Positions 19,619 to 29,125 of a stretch of DNA of 64,000 bases are shown one piece after another. A program made the translations under genes and the position numbers. Positions within the stretch are counted from its first letter, which is position 1. The number at the start of each line of letters is the position of its first letter. The stretch comes from CANLBN01 sp034111645. Lineage in GTDB: Bacteria; Pseudomonadota; Gammaproteobacteria; Pseudomonadales; Cellvibrionaceae. The DNA is taken from the NCBI GenBank assembly GCA_034111645.1, contig JAWUWW010000041.1, positions 24,749-88,748 on the forward strand. The letters are read 5' to 3'. The notes below the pieces were generated by a model. It did not search any database, was not told the DNA's origin, and saw nothing but the letters and a program-made list of their open reading frames with translations.

Positions 19619-20581
19619 ATGAAGATCACAGTTGGCGTCGTCATGGATCCTATTGGAGCAATTTCTGCTTATAAAGACACAACCTTGGCATTATTGTTAG
19701 CTGCCTCCGAGGCAGGCTGGCGTCTCAAATATCTTGAACTTAAAGACCTTTATTTTGATCAAAATATCGCCATGGGCAATATGCGAGAGCTGCATGTCTT
19801 TGACGATAATAAAAACTGGTATGCATTAGGTGAGGCCAGTCAAACACCTCTTGGCGATCTTGATATTTTACTGATGCGAAAAGACCCACCCTTCGACAGT
19901 TCTTTTTTACACAGCACCTTTATACTTGAAGCTGCAGCCAAGCAAGGCGCTCTCGTTGTTAATGATCCCAAAAGCTTGCGTGACTGCAATGAAAAACTCT
20001 TTGCCACGCAATTCCCTCAATGTTGTCCACCATTAAGAGTGAGTAATAATAGCAACCTTCTGCGGGAGTTTCACCAGCAGCATCAAGACGTTATTTTTAA
20101 ACCCTTAGATGGTATGGGTGGCAGTGGTATTTTTCGTTGCAAGCCCGATGATCCAAACTTAAGCGTTATTATTGAAACGCTCACTGAGCATGGCCAACAA
20201 TACATCATGGCTCAAAAATTTATTCCCGAGATAAAAAATGGCGATAAACGAATTTTGGTTGTCAACGGCAAACCAATTCCTTATGCCCTAGCCCGAGTTC
20301 CATCTCAAGGAGAGACGCGCGGTAATCTTGCCGCTGGCGGAACTGGTCGGGCCCAGCCATTGAGCGATAGAGATCTTTGGATAGTCTCGGAAGTTGCGCC
20401 AACACTGATAGAAAAAAATCTCTTTTTTGTAGGTCTAGATGTTATTGGAGATTATCTCACCGAAATTAATGTGACCAGCCCCACCTGCGCACGCGAAATC
20501 GATAATGCTTATGATACTCAAATAGGCAAAAAGTTAATGTTGGCACTAGAACAACATTTAATGTCAAAACTAAAGGTATGA
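19619..20581 (+). CDS. gshB: Glutathione synthetase
   Basis: GshB joins gamma-glutamylcysteine and glycine using ATP. The 320-residue ATP-grasp enzyme shows GVVMDPIGAISAYKDTT at the N-terminus, the glycine-rich GMGGSGIFR loop, GDKRILVVNGKPIPYALAR, the NLAAGGTG loop, and the metal-binding EINVTSPTC near the end. These are all characteristic of bacterial GshB. It is divergent from pilG and followed after 9 bases by the TonB-like gene, an order shared with Pseudomonas (pilG, gshB, tonB). Confidence 0.96.
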   Translation: MKITVGVVMDPIGAISAYKDTTLALLLAASEAGWRLKYLELKDLYFDQNIAMGNMRELHVFDDNKNWYALGEASQTPLGDLDILLMRKDPPFDSSFLHSTFILEAAAKQGALVVNDPKSLRDCNEKLFATQFPQCCPPLRVSNNSNLLREFHQQHQDVIFKPLDGMGGSGIFRCKPDDPNLSVIIETLTEHGQQYIMAQKFIPEIKNGDKRILVVNGKPIPYALARVPSQGETRGNLAAGGTGRAQPLSDRDLWIVSEVAPTLIEKNLFFVGLDVIGDYLTEINVTSPTCAREIDNAYDTQIGKKLMLALEQHLMSKLKV

Positions 20582-20590
20582 TCTCTACCT

Positions 20591-21493
20591 ATGTCAATCA
20601 ATTCATCATTGCCATCATCTTCACGCTCTCCATCCATTGAGGCTTCATCTAGTGACAGGCTAAGCTTCACTATTTTTTTAGCCTTAGCCTTTCATGGATT
20701 GCTGATATTTGGCATTGCCTTTGAGTTAACCAAGCCCAATGAAAGCGCTCCTAGTGTTACAGTCACACTCTCGACGAGCAAATCATCAGAAGCGCCTAAA
20801 AAAGCTGATTTTATTGCTCAAGACAATCAGTTAGGTAGTGGTACATTAGAAGATGCTCAGCAGATTACTACCAACAAATTGTCCCCTTTCAGCGGCCAGA
20901 CGATTGAACAAGTAGAGCCTATTAACGAGAAGCGCGCCGCGGTTGCTAAACCAATCAAAAACTCTAGCATTACAACGATTAGCTCGCCAAACCTTATAGA
21001 AAAAACGGATTCGAGTATCACTCAAGCTAAAGACCAATCGGGAAAAGATTTGCGCGACATTCAAAGTCTCAGCCGCGAAATTGCTAGCCTCAATGCCAAA
21101 CTAGACAAACAACGACAGCAATACGCAAAACGCCCAAGAGAGTTAGTACTCACTGCGGTATCAACAAAAAAGGCGAGGGATGCAGCCTATCTTAACGAAT
21201 GGACACGAAAAATTGAACTCGTCGGCAATCAAAACTTTCCTGCTGAGGCCGTGCGTAATAAAATAGTCGGCAGTCTTAGTCTTCAAAGCATCATTAAATG
21301 GGATGGCAGTTTAATTAAAGCGGAGATTCTTAAATCTTCTGGAAAACGCCTATTAGATGATGCCGCCTTGCAGATTATCCATAGGGCTGCGCCGTTCCAA
21401 CCTTTCTCACCAGAGCTACGTAAAGATTTTGATCAAATGGCGATCATCAGAACCTGGAATTTTGAAATTAGTGGGCTATCTACCTCTCAATAA
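20591..21493 (+). CDS. TonB-family energy transducer
   Basis: This 300-residue inner-membrane protein probably couples proton motive force to outer-membrane or envelope machinery. It has a short cytoplasmic start, one membrane helix at about residues 25-46 (TIFLALAFHGLLIFGIAFEL), a Ser/Lys/Glu-rich periplasmic linker with a helical stretch, and a C-terminal TonB domain (about 205-295: VGSLSLQSIIKWDGSLIKAE, LDDAALQIIHRAAPFQPF). The linker lacks the Pro-Glu/Pro-Lys repeats of the siderophore TonB. In Pseudomonas the TonB homologue at this position is linked to pilus-dependent motility, so a motility role is plausible here. It is co-transcribed with gshB. Confidence 0.88.
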   Translation: MSINSSLPSSSRSPSIEASSSDRLSFTIFLALAFHGLLIFGIAFELTKPNESAPSVTVTLSTSKSSEAPKKADFIAQDNQLGSGTLEDAQQITTNKLSPFSGQTIEQVEPINEKRAAVAKPIKNSSITTISSPNLIEKTDSSITQAKDQSGKDLRDIQSLSREIASLNAKLDKQRQQYAKRPRELVLTAVSTKKARDAAYLNEWTRKIELVGNQNFPAEAVRNKIVGSLSLQSIIKWDGSLIKAEILKSSGKRLLDDAALQIIHRAAPFQPFSPELRKDFDQMAIIRTWNFEISGLSTSQ

Positions 21494-21567
21494 GCTCTCG
21501 CCTTTTATTCAGTTAAATTAAGTAATTACTTTAAAAACGTCAATGGTTGTGCGAATCTTCTTGATGA

Positions 21568-22197
21568 CCTTCAGGGCTCACGAAGGCTAATAAGGGAATA
21601 AACGCCATAAGTGCGAAACGATACTTCAGGGAACTTATTTCAGAGATATATGATTCCGCAAAATACTTAGACGCGGTTATTTCTGCACACTTAACTGGCC
21701 ATATTGAAGTTGCTGATAAGCTATTCACTCAAGTAAATAACCAAAAATTCTGGGACTGGATTGATTCAATAAGGGGTAAAAATAACCCTTATGTTCAAGT
21801 TTCCAAACAACCGCCCAGGCAACACCGAACCTAAGACAAAAGTCCGCATGCCTGATACAGCCATGAAAAAAGCCTTACATAAACGTTATGGTTATCATTG
21901 TCGTTTTTGCGGAATTCCAGTTATTTATGCTGAAATAAGAAAGTATCTACATAAAATATATCCAAAACACATTCCTTGAGGGGCCCCAATGTGTCACAAC
22001 ATGCCGCCCTTCAATGTATGTGGTTCCAATATGATCGCTTTGTTCCCCACTCAGACGGCGGAGAAAATACTTTAGAAAATCTCGTCATCACCGGTGCTGG
22101 TGGTAACTTTGGAAAAATGGAATACACCATTGAAGAACCATACCTTTTAGATCCAATAAGTTTCACGCCAATACAGTCAATATTGGATGGTTTATAG
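21568..22197 (+). pseudogene. Decayed HNH endonuclease gene
   Basis: Three in-order pieces resemble one HNH-nuclease family but lie in shifting frames. Piece one (from about 21568 to the stop at 21832-21834) reads AKRYFRELISEIYDSAKYLD and later FWDWIDSIRGKNNPYVQV. Piece two, in the +1 frame (about 21791-21979), reads KVRMPDTAMKKALHKRYG and HCRFCGIPVIYAEIRKYLH and ends at a TGA where the family has Trp (IPWG). Piece three, back in the first frame (about 21979-22197), reads QHAALQCMWFQYDRFVPHS and DGGENTLENLVIT. In the second zinc knuckle both expected cysteines are glycine (GAGGNFG). Two frameshifts, one nonsense codon and the lost cysteines indicate an inactive relic. Confidence 0.8.
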
Positions 22198-22613
22198 CGA
22201 GTAAAAATGCTTAACGAAACGCCCAGCCATCATTACAGCCGCAAAAAACACGCGGCTTCTACTGAACGCCACTTTTAATGTTTCTCCAAAGCTACCAGTT
22301 AGCTTCGTATAAATTTTCAACGTGCATTTACGTCTCAAATTAGCTGCGTAACCGACGGCTCAAGTTAACCCAAAGCAGACAAAAGTATTATTTACATAGA
22401 AGTCGTAAGCGGACTTTCATGGGAAGTCCAAAGTGGCTGATCTGGTTGCGGTGGCTGGGGGGATTAAAGCGTTCTTGGGCTAGGTTTGCTAGTGAGAGAG
22501 AGGGGAAAGGCTACCAAAAGGAGATGATCAAGGCAAAAGCGCGTTCTAATGGGTACGATTGGCAAGTCACTGCCAAATTTTATTTTCATCTCTGGGGCCC
22601 AGGCTTTCTTCGC
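22198..22613. other. Intergenic stretch at the left side of the atypical block, no supported gene
   Basis: About 416 bases separate the HNH relic from the 3' end of the FlhG-like gene. A possible 76-codon plus-strand frame at 22419-22649 overlaps the next gene's end and looks like no family I know. Composition shifts here from the AT-rich background to the GC-richer block, at about 22420. I see no terminal inverted repeats, integrase fragment or tRNA. Confidence 0.5.
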
Positions 22614-23936
22614 TTATTCGTGAGCTTTGTGGTTTCTTGCGTTTTCTAACAATGCTAGCAATGGCACTTCGCGATTGCCAGTGGCTTCTCTTAATTTTTT
22701 TAGTAATAATTCCTGGCTGCCAAAGGTGGATTCGTCATATTGGTGCTTTAAGGTCATGGCGCCCGAGTCTTGAGCATTGTCTCTTGAACCTTTTTGGTGT
22801 GGGTCTGTTAGGCTGCTTTCTGCGGGTAAACCAGTATTTAGGTTGTTGGGCTGAATGGGGTTGGGGGAGCTATGAAGTTGGCCTGTTTCACTCTGGGTGT
22901 TAGCCAGTGTTCTTAATTCACTGATGAGTTTGTCTATTTGTTCTTGGCGTATGCTACCGAGTTCTATGAGTTGTTTTAGTTGTGTTGAAGCGCTCTGCCA
23001 AACACTTTCGGCAAAAGTCTGGGGGCTGAGTGCCGAAGCTTTTGCGGGCTGTTGTGTTTCGGTCTTTGTTTGCGGACTTGGGGTTTGTACGGGTTTTGCT
23101 TGGGCTGCTTTGGCCATGCGCTGCTGCCAATAGCGGCTGAAGCGGAGCGGTTTTATAAGGCCGGCTTTGTAGGTTTTGTCGATGTTGTCGGCCAGTAAAT
23201 TGAAGTCTTGGCAGGCGGAGATACTGGGCGAGCCTAAGGCAACGGGATATTGTCTGGTAACAGAGGCGGCTATGGCCTGGTCACGGCAGATAGCGCCAAG
23301 AAATCTTACGCGCAGGCCGATGTATTTGTCGACGGCGGCCTGAAAACGTTTGAATATGTAGCGGGCTTTGTTGACGCTGGGCGCCATGTTGACAAGCACT
23401 TGTACTGGGCGCTTGAAGTTGCTACGGCGCAACACTTTAAGGAGTGAGAAGGCGTCGGTGAGGGAGGTGGGTTCGGGAGTAATTACGACTATGGGCATTT
23501 GAGCGGCGGCTACGAAGTGCAATACAGTGGGGGAGATACCTGCGCCGGTGTCAATGATGAGGTAGTCGTAGTGAGGCTCGAGAACGTCTAGCCCGCTCAT
23601 AAGCAGCGCTTGTTGTTCGGGGGCGAGTTCTATGCAATCTGCGACTCCCGAGGCGCCAGGAATGATGTGAATGCCTACGGGGCCTTTGACGAGTATTTCA
23701 GCTAGGGTTTTTTCGCCGTTAAGAAGGTGCTCTAGGGTGTGTTGTGGGGCCATGCCCAACAGGATGTTGATGTTCGCCAAGCCGGTGTCAGCGTCGAGGA
23801 TGCATACTTTAGCTCCCTGCTTGGCTAAGGTAATGGCGAGGTTTACGGCGATGTTACTTTTGCCTACACCGCCTTTGCCGCTGGTTAGGGCGATGGTTTT
23901 CATCGCGAGGGTGGTTGTCGGCATGACGCTAGTCAT
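22614..23936 (-). CDS. FlhG/FleN-like MinD-ParA ATPase with long C-terminal tail
   Basis: This is a 440-residue P-loop ATPase of the MinD/FlhG branch. The deviant Walker A is SGKGGVGKSN, switch I is DADTGLANINILLG, and Walker B is YDYLIIDTGAGI. Residues about 10-270 form the ATPase. The last 170 residues are Gln/Pro/Ser-rich with a short helical stretch (about 340-360) and have no recognised domain. FlhG/FleN sets flagellar number, but no flagellar gene is in the window, and the N-terminal DQA-type activator helix of FlhG is absent. It is divergent from a histidine kinase gene, so pole or pilus placement is as likely as flagella. The start is ATG at 23936; a TTG lies upstream. Confidence 0.75.
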   Translation of the reverse strand: MTSVMPTTTLAMKTIALTSGKGGVGKSNIAVNLAITLAKQGAKVCILDADTGLANINILLGMAPQHTLEHLLNGEKTLAEILVKGPVGIHIIPGASGVADCIELAPEQQALLMSGLDVLEPHYDYLIIDTGAGISPTVLHFVAAAQMPIVVITPEPTSLTDAFSLLKVLRRSNFKRPVQVLVNMAPSVNKARYIFKRFQAAVDKYIGLRVRFLGAICRDQAIAASVTRQYPVALGSPSISACQDFNLLADNIDKTYKAGLIKPLRFSRYWQQRMAKAAQAKPVQTPSPQTKTETQQPAKASALSPQTFAESVWQSASTQLKQLIELGSIRQEQIDKLISELRTLANTQSETGQLHSSPNPIQPNNLNTGLPAESSLTDPHQKGSRDNAQDSGAMTLKHQYDESTFGSQELLLKKLREATGNREVPLLALLENARNHKAHE

Positions 23937-24252
23937 TCCGGGGCCCTCGAGCAAATTTGCCTGAAATCCATTTTATATAAGGCATTGCGGGTTAACCCTG
24001 TAATTCGTGTTGGTGTATAGGGGTGATTTGCAGTTATATTTAAATTATTATTTCTGCAAGTGTACAACATTATGATCGGCCGCAGGCGTATAGGCAATGG
24101 TTGCTGTTTGGCAAGACTTCAAGGTTGATGCTAGAATTTATGTTAGATTGGAGCGCGACTAAAATATCAGCTGGTTTATGTGGTTTACTGGTGCTTGATA
24201 TTTTGAGCTAGAGAATTATCATCGGCAGGCTAACAATCGGAAAATAAAAAGA

Positions 24253-26373
24253 ATGCCTACAAATACCCAGGCAGCACTAGCAGGACTGGAAATTGAAAAA
24301 CTCCCTTCTTTGCCTCATATATTGGTGAAGATGCTGGAGGTCTGTCATGACGAGAGCGCTGATTTTCATCAAATATCTCGCATTGTAGCCCAAGACGCTA
24401 CCATTACCGGTCGCGTTTTAGCGCTGGCCAATTCTCCTCTGTACTCTTCGGCGTCTTCGGTGAATACCCTCGAGCGCGCGTTGTTGGTATTGGGTACCGA
24501 CACATTAAAAACCTTGATTATTACGGTCGCCGTTCAGCAGTTCTTTTCTAATTTTGACAAGCAGCATGGGGCCTATCTCAAGTGCTTTTGGAAGCAATCA
24601 CTCAGCTGCGCACTGTTGAGCAAGTCGTTTGCGGCGTTGACTAATTTTGCGCTGCCGGAGCAGGCTTATTTAGTGGGTTTACTACACAATGTGGGCAGTC
24701 TAGTTTTGCAGAGCCAATTCCCAGAACGCTATCATACTATGCTGGCCGATGCTGGCGAGCTGAGTATTGTGGAGTCGGAGGAACGTGAGTTTGGGGTGAA
24801 TCATTGCAATCTAGGCGCTGAGTTGTTGGCTTCCTGGGGGCTGGATCAATTTACCTGCGACGCTGTGCGCTATCATCACGAATCACTGACTCAGGTACGC
24901 GATGCAAATCATTTGGTGAAGTTGGTGAATTTGTCGGCGATGCTGGCCGAGGATGAGGCGCTGGGTGACAACAACAGTTTTCTGGCCGCCGATGCTCTGT
25001 TTGGGTTGACGGTGCCGCTGACTCGCGAAATTCTGCTGCAAATCCAAACCGAAGTTGGACGTGTCGCTGAGTCTATGGGTATTGATGTAAAGGACATGGA
25101 GCGCGAAAGCGCCAAAGACAAAGCGGCGATGCAAAAGCTGGCGGAAAAAATTAAGAATATTGGTTTGCTGCAAAATGCGAAAGACAATCTGGCACAGTCA
25201 GACTCCCGCGAAGAATTAAATCTTCATATCAGTAATACGGTAGAGCTGCTCTTTAACGTCAATGCTATTTTTCTTTTTGATATAAATGAGGCCGGCAGTG
25301 CGTTGGTTTATCAATGCGGCCACTACGGTAAGCAAATACCAGATACCGATGATTTTAAAATTCCACTGGAGGCGCGGCGCAGCTTAATCGCAGACTCGGT
25401 GCTGGAAAAAAGGGTGGTCAGCTCGCTGGGCGGTAAAGCTAAGGTTTCAAGCCTGGCGACTGTAGTCGATCGACAAGTTATTAGCCTAAGCGGGCGCAAG
25501 GGTATTCTCTGTGTGCCTATGTTGAATCCAGGCGCAAATACCATGGGCTGCCAGGGCGTGATGGTTCTGGGAATCGATGACACCTATCAAGAAAGCAAAT
25601 TGCAGTTGCTGGGCCTCTTTGCAGCTGAAGCGGCACAAGCTATCGAACAGTGTGAGAAAAATACATTTCGTGATTCTAGCGACGGTGATGCCTTTAAAGA
25701 TGAAATGGAAGCTCGCCTGCGCGAAATTGCCCATGAGGCGAATAACCCGCTGAGCATTATCCGCAATTACCTGGAGTTGCTCGCCATTAAATTGGGCGAC
25801 GAGCATCAAGCCATAGGCGAACTTGCCATTATTCGCGAAGAAATAGATCGCACGGGCCAAATTATTTTGCAGTTGAAAGATTTAGGTAAGGTTGAGCTGG
25901 AAGTGAGTGGCGAGGTAGACATTAACGCCGAGTTGAGCAGTCTGGTGGAAATCTATAAGCAACCTCTCTTCTTGAGTCACGGTATTAACTGCGAGTTAAC
26001 GCTGGATCGCGCGTTGCCGGTATTGTCCTTAAACCGTAACCCGATTAAACAGGTCTTTACAAACCTGATCAAAAATGCAGTCGAGGCGATGGACGAGGGT
26101 GGACTTATCATTTTGAGCTCATCTGACAAAATTAATCACAATGGCCGCGAATATGTGGAAATTGTCATTACTGATAACGGCCCAGGAATTCTAGAGGCTG
26201 TGCGTGACAACCTGTTTACTCCGGTAGTTTCGAGCAAGGGCAAAGGGCACTCGGGTTTGGGGTTGAGTATTTGTAAGCGATTGATTACCGAGCTTGGCGG
26301 CTCCATCGCCTATAGGCGGGCGGAGTCTAAAACGGAATTTAAAATATTGTTGCCACGGAAAGTAAAACACTAG
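24253..26373 (+). CDS. Cytosolic HDOD-GAF sensor histidine kinase
   Basis: This 706-residue protein has three parts. Residues 10-220 are an HDOD domain (SLPHILVKMLEVC, IVAQDATITGRVLALANSPL, LVGLLHNVGSLVL; the metal-binding HD pair is not kept, as usual for HDOD). Residues about 310-465 look like a GAF sensor. Residues about 480-704 form a histidine kinase with phospho-acceptor His494 in EIAHEANNPLSIIRNYL, an N box NLIKNAVEAMDEGG, and G boxes DNGPG and GHSGLGLSICKRL. There are no membrane helices. The next gene (55 bases on) encodes a receiver protein that is the likely phosphorylation partner. The substrate sensed is unknown. Confidence 0.88.
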   Translation: MPTNTQAALAGLEIEKLPSLPHILVKMLEVCHDESADFHQISRIVAQDATITGRVLALANSPLYSSASSVNTLERALLVLGTDTLKTLIITVAVQQFFSNFDKQHGAYLKCFWKQSLSCALLSKSFAALTNFALPEQAYLVGLLHNVGSLVLQSQFPERYHTMLADAGELSIVESEEREFGVNHCNLGAELLASWGLDQFTCDAVRYHHESLTQVRDANHLVKLVNLSAMLAEDEALGDNNSFLAADALFGLTVPLTREILLQIQTEVGRVAESMGIDVKDMERESAKDKAAMQKLAEKIKNIGLLQNAKDNLAQSDSREELNLHISNTVELLFNVNAIFLFDINEAGSALVYQCGHYGKQIPDTDDFKIPLEARRSLIADSVLEKRVVSSLGGKAKVSSLATVVDRQVISLSGRKGILCVPMLNPGANTMGCQGVMVLGIDDTYQESKLQLLGLFAAEAAQAIEQCEKNTFRDSSDGDAFKDEMEARLREIAHEANNPLSIIRNYLELLAIKLGDEHQAIGELAIIREEIDRTGQIILQLKDLGKVELEVSGEVDINAELSSLVEIYKQPLFLSHGINCELTLDRALPVLSLNRNPIKQVFTNLIKNAVEAMDEGGLIILSSSDKINHNGREYVEIVITDNGPGILEAVRDNLFTPVVSSKGKGHSGLGLSICKRLITELGGSIAYRRAESKTEFKILLPRKVKH

Positions 26374-26428
26374 TCAAAGAATAATAGTTGCCTACGGCGA
26401 TACACATGTTGGGATTGGGTGCTATGGT

Positions 26429-28624
26429 ATGAATGTCGAGTTAGCCGAGATGCAGTTACGACAGCCAGTATCTCACATTAGAGTACTGGTGGTAGATGAT
26501 GAGCCTCGAATGCTCACAAGCCTCGAGGCCCTGCTAGAGTATAAACACTATCAAGTAGACACTGCGCTTGGCGGCAAACTCGCCTGCCAAAAACTTGGGC
26601 AAAATCACTACGACATAGTGCTGCTCGATTTGAATATGGGTGACTTCGACGGTTACGCCGTGATGGCCTTTATTGCTGATCAGGGCATCGACACAGTCAC
26701 CGTGGTAGTGAGCGGTGAAACGGCCTTTGACGCCGTGCGCAAAGCGCTGCGAATGGGCGCTTTAGATTACGTTAAAAAACCCTATTCTCCCGAAGAATTA
26801 TATGCCGCCATCGATTCAGCTCTGCACAAAAAATACCTGCGTCGCGAACGCGATCTCTATCAGGCGCACGTTCGGAAATCGGAAACCATCAATCGCTACA
26901 TTGTTGACCTCTCCCCCGATATTGTTTTCTTGTTGAATGCTGAAGGTTTATTTAACTTTTCAAATCCACAAATGGAATCGGTGCTGGGTTACAGTCCTGG
27001 TGAGCTTAAGGGTAGGCCGTTCAATGATTTACTGGACGGCCCACATTGGCAAGTTGATGCAATATTTGGTCTCTCAAACGATCAATTGCTTGCAGATGAC
27101 TTTTACAGCGTGGAGTTGTGTTTGAAACACCGCTCAGACAGGGGCGACAAAAAATATTTTGAAGTGATTTTATTTGCCGTGCCCATCGATATTATGGGCG
27201 TGGTTGAACGTATGGATCAGGACGGCCCTTCACTTCAGACCCCTGCTTTAAATTTGGTCCAAGACGGATTTGCAGGTTATTACGGCACGGCACGCGATGT
27301 CACAGAAAGAAAAAAATCTGAGAGGCTTATTCGCTTCCAGGCGTATCATGATTTGCTCACTCATCTGCCAAATCGTTCGCTGTTTAATGACCGCTTAGAT
27401 TTAGCCATTGCGCATTCTCGCCGCCATAATCAAATGCTGGCAGTGATGTATCTTGACTTAAATCGGTTCAAAAGTGTGAACGATACCTTTGGCCACAGTG
27501 CGGGTGACTTACTATTGCAATCTGTGGTAACCCGCTTACAAAAATGCCTTCGAGAAGGTGACACACTCAGTCGTTTTGGCGGTGATGAATTTGTTTTGCT
27601 GCTGCCAGAAATATGCGGGGCTTCGAATGTCGAGCTGATTGCTCAAAAAATTATTGCCTCGCTGAAAAAACCTTTCGAGCTAGAGGGCCAAGAAGTATTC
27701 GTGGGCATCAGTATTGGCGCCGCTTTATTTCCTGAGTTTGGCAACAGTAAAGACGTGCTGATCAAGCACGCTGACATTGCCATGTATCTGTCTAAAGGCC
27801 AGGGCAACAGTAATTATACGCTGTTTGAAAATGCAATGGGAGAGCACTTAAGCTACAACATAAAGTTGGAGACCGAGCTGCACCATGCTATAACAAACGA
27901 CGAGCTAAGAGTGTTCTATCAGCCGCAGATCTGCACTGAAACCAATACAGTGATTGGGGTGGAAGCATTAGTTCGCTGGCAGCACCCGGAACGCGGTTTG
28001 ATCGGCCCGGGTGAATTTATAGCTCTGGCCGAAGAATCGAAAATGATCCTCGACCTGGGCAAGTGGGTGATGCGCCACGCAGTCGCAGAAGTGAAGCGCT
28101 GGATGGATCAAGGTTTGCCTGCTTTGCGTTTAGCGGTGAATTTTTCTTTTTTGCAAGTTGGGCAGGCCAACCTGGTTGATCAGGTGATCAGCACTTTGGC
28201 TGAATTCGATTTTCCGCCGCACCTCTTCGAGATAGAAATCACCGAAAGCGTTATGATGCAAGACCTAGAAGGCATGGTGAAAAAACTGCAAAGTATAGCC
28301 GTCCATGGTATTACAGTGGCTATAGACGACTTTGGTACCGGCTATTCTTCCCTGAGTTACCTGCACACGCTGCCCATTCATACTCTTAAGCTCGACCAGT
28401 CTTTTGTGAGCAATATTCAATCGGTGGACCTTGAGGTGAGTATAGTGAACGCGATTTGTGCCATGGCGCATGGCCTGCGCTTAAACATCGTGGCCGAGGG
28501 CGTGGAAAATCAGGCGCAGTATGACTATTTAAAGAACTTGGGGTGCCAGCAAGTGCAGGGTTACTTAATCTGTAAGCCTCTTCCGGGAGAGGCTTTGATA
28601 CAATTCTTAGCCGCGAGAGGCTAG
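26429..28624 (+). CDS. Response regulator with PAS, GGDEF and EAL domains (c-di-GMP turnover)
   Basis: This 731-residue protein has a receiver (residues 15-130) with the acidic pair in VVDDEPRML and phospho-Asp67 in VLLDLNMGD, then a PAS domain (about 160-300), a diguanylate cyclase domain and a phosphodiesterase domain. The GGDEF motif is intact (384-388) and has an RxxD inhibitory site (REGD) five residues before it. EAL is intact (512-514), with DDFGTGYSS and AEGVEN also kept, so both activities look possible. It probably takes phosphate from the HDOD kinase encoded just upstream. Composition matches that gene, not the surrounding AT-rich genes. Confidence 0.92.
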   Translation: MNVELAEMQLRQPVSHIRVLVVDDEPRMLTSLEALLEYKHYQVDTALGGKLACQKLGQNHYDIVLLDLNMGDFDGYAVMAFIADQGIDTVTVVVSGETAFDAVRKALRMGALDYVKKPYSPEELYAAIDSALHKKYLRRERDLYQAHVRKSETINRYIVDLSPDIVFLLNAEGLFNFSNPQMESVLGYSPGELKGRPFNDLLDGPHWQVDAIFGLSNDQLLADDFYSVELCLKHRSDRGDKKYFEVILFAVPIDIMGVVERMDQDGPSLQTPALNLVQDGFAGYYGTARDVTERKKSERLIRFQAYHDLLTHLPNRSLFNDRLDLAIAHSRRHNQMLAVMYLDLNRFKSVNDTFGHSAGDLLLQSVVTRLQKCLREGDTLSRFGGDEFVLLLPEICGASNVELIAQKIIASLKKPFELEGQEVFVGISIGAALFPEFGNSKDVLIKHADIAMYLSKGQGNSNYTLFENAMGEHLSYNIKLETELHHAITNDELRVFYQPQICTETNTVIGVEALVRWQHPERGLIGPGEFIALAEESKMILDLGKWVMRHAVAEVKRWMDQGLPALRLAVNFSFLQVGQANLVDQVISTLAEFDFPPHLFEIEITESVMMQDLEGMVKKLQSIAVHGITVAIDDFGTGYSSLSYLHTLPIHTLKLDQSFVSNIQSVDLEVSIVNAICAMAHGLRLNIVAEGVENQAQYDYLKNLGCQQVQGYLICKPLPGEALIQFLAARG

Positions 28625-29125
28625 GGCTGATTAGTCGGCGTTATAAGCTGGCGGCCGCCTATGAGGCATTGCCGCACTCGGAATGGATAGGGTAAAGCAT
28701 CCACGAATAGGGCGCTTGTTCCGCCTATACTCAACTTTCTTTTACGTCCGCTTTTTTCCGACGCTTACACCTTGCACAGTCTCTTATTGGCACATTGCAG
28801 CCATTTGTATAAGCGACATGTATTTACTATTTAAGAAATCGTCACTAAATCTAAATGGTTGCACATAAACCATATTGACAGGTTAAAATGAGCATCGATG
28901 GTCAGTATATGATGCTTTTTTCGCCTATTTAGCAGTGTATTTTTAGGTAAAAAGTCTTACTTTATTTTTAACTATAAAAATTAGTTACTTAGGGAAAGGT
29001 AAGAGTGAGCGATCACACTAAAATTATGATTGGTAAACTGCAGTTTTTATTGTCATAACTGAGTCTTCACTTGCATCTGTTGAAGGCTTTGATTACTGTA
29101 ATTTAAATCGTCAGACTAACCTACT
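28625..29125. other. Intergenic stretch at the right side of the atypical block
   Basis: About 500 bases lie between the GGDEF-EAL gene and yqgE. The first 150 bases keep the GC-richer composition of the block; from about 28780 the sequence is AT-rich like the core. A 61-codon open frame (28683-28868) has no recognisable features and I do not call it. No repeat matching the left edge near 21500 was found by eye. The yqgE promoter should lie in the right half. Confidence 0.5.

Noticed and set aside
22419..22649. 76-codon plus-strand open frame beside the HNH relic
   Set aside because: It overlaps the 3' end of the FlhG-like gene, has no recognisable domain, and its Trp/Arg-rich start looks like chance.
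28683..28868. 61-codon plus-strand open frame after the GGDEF-EAL gene
   Set aside because: It spans the composition change at about 28780, shows no motif, and has no convincing ribosome site.
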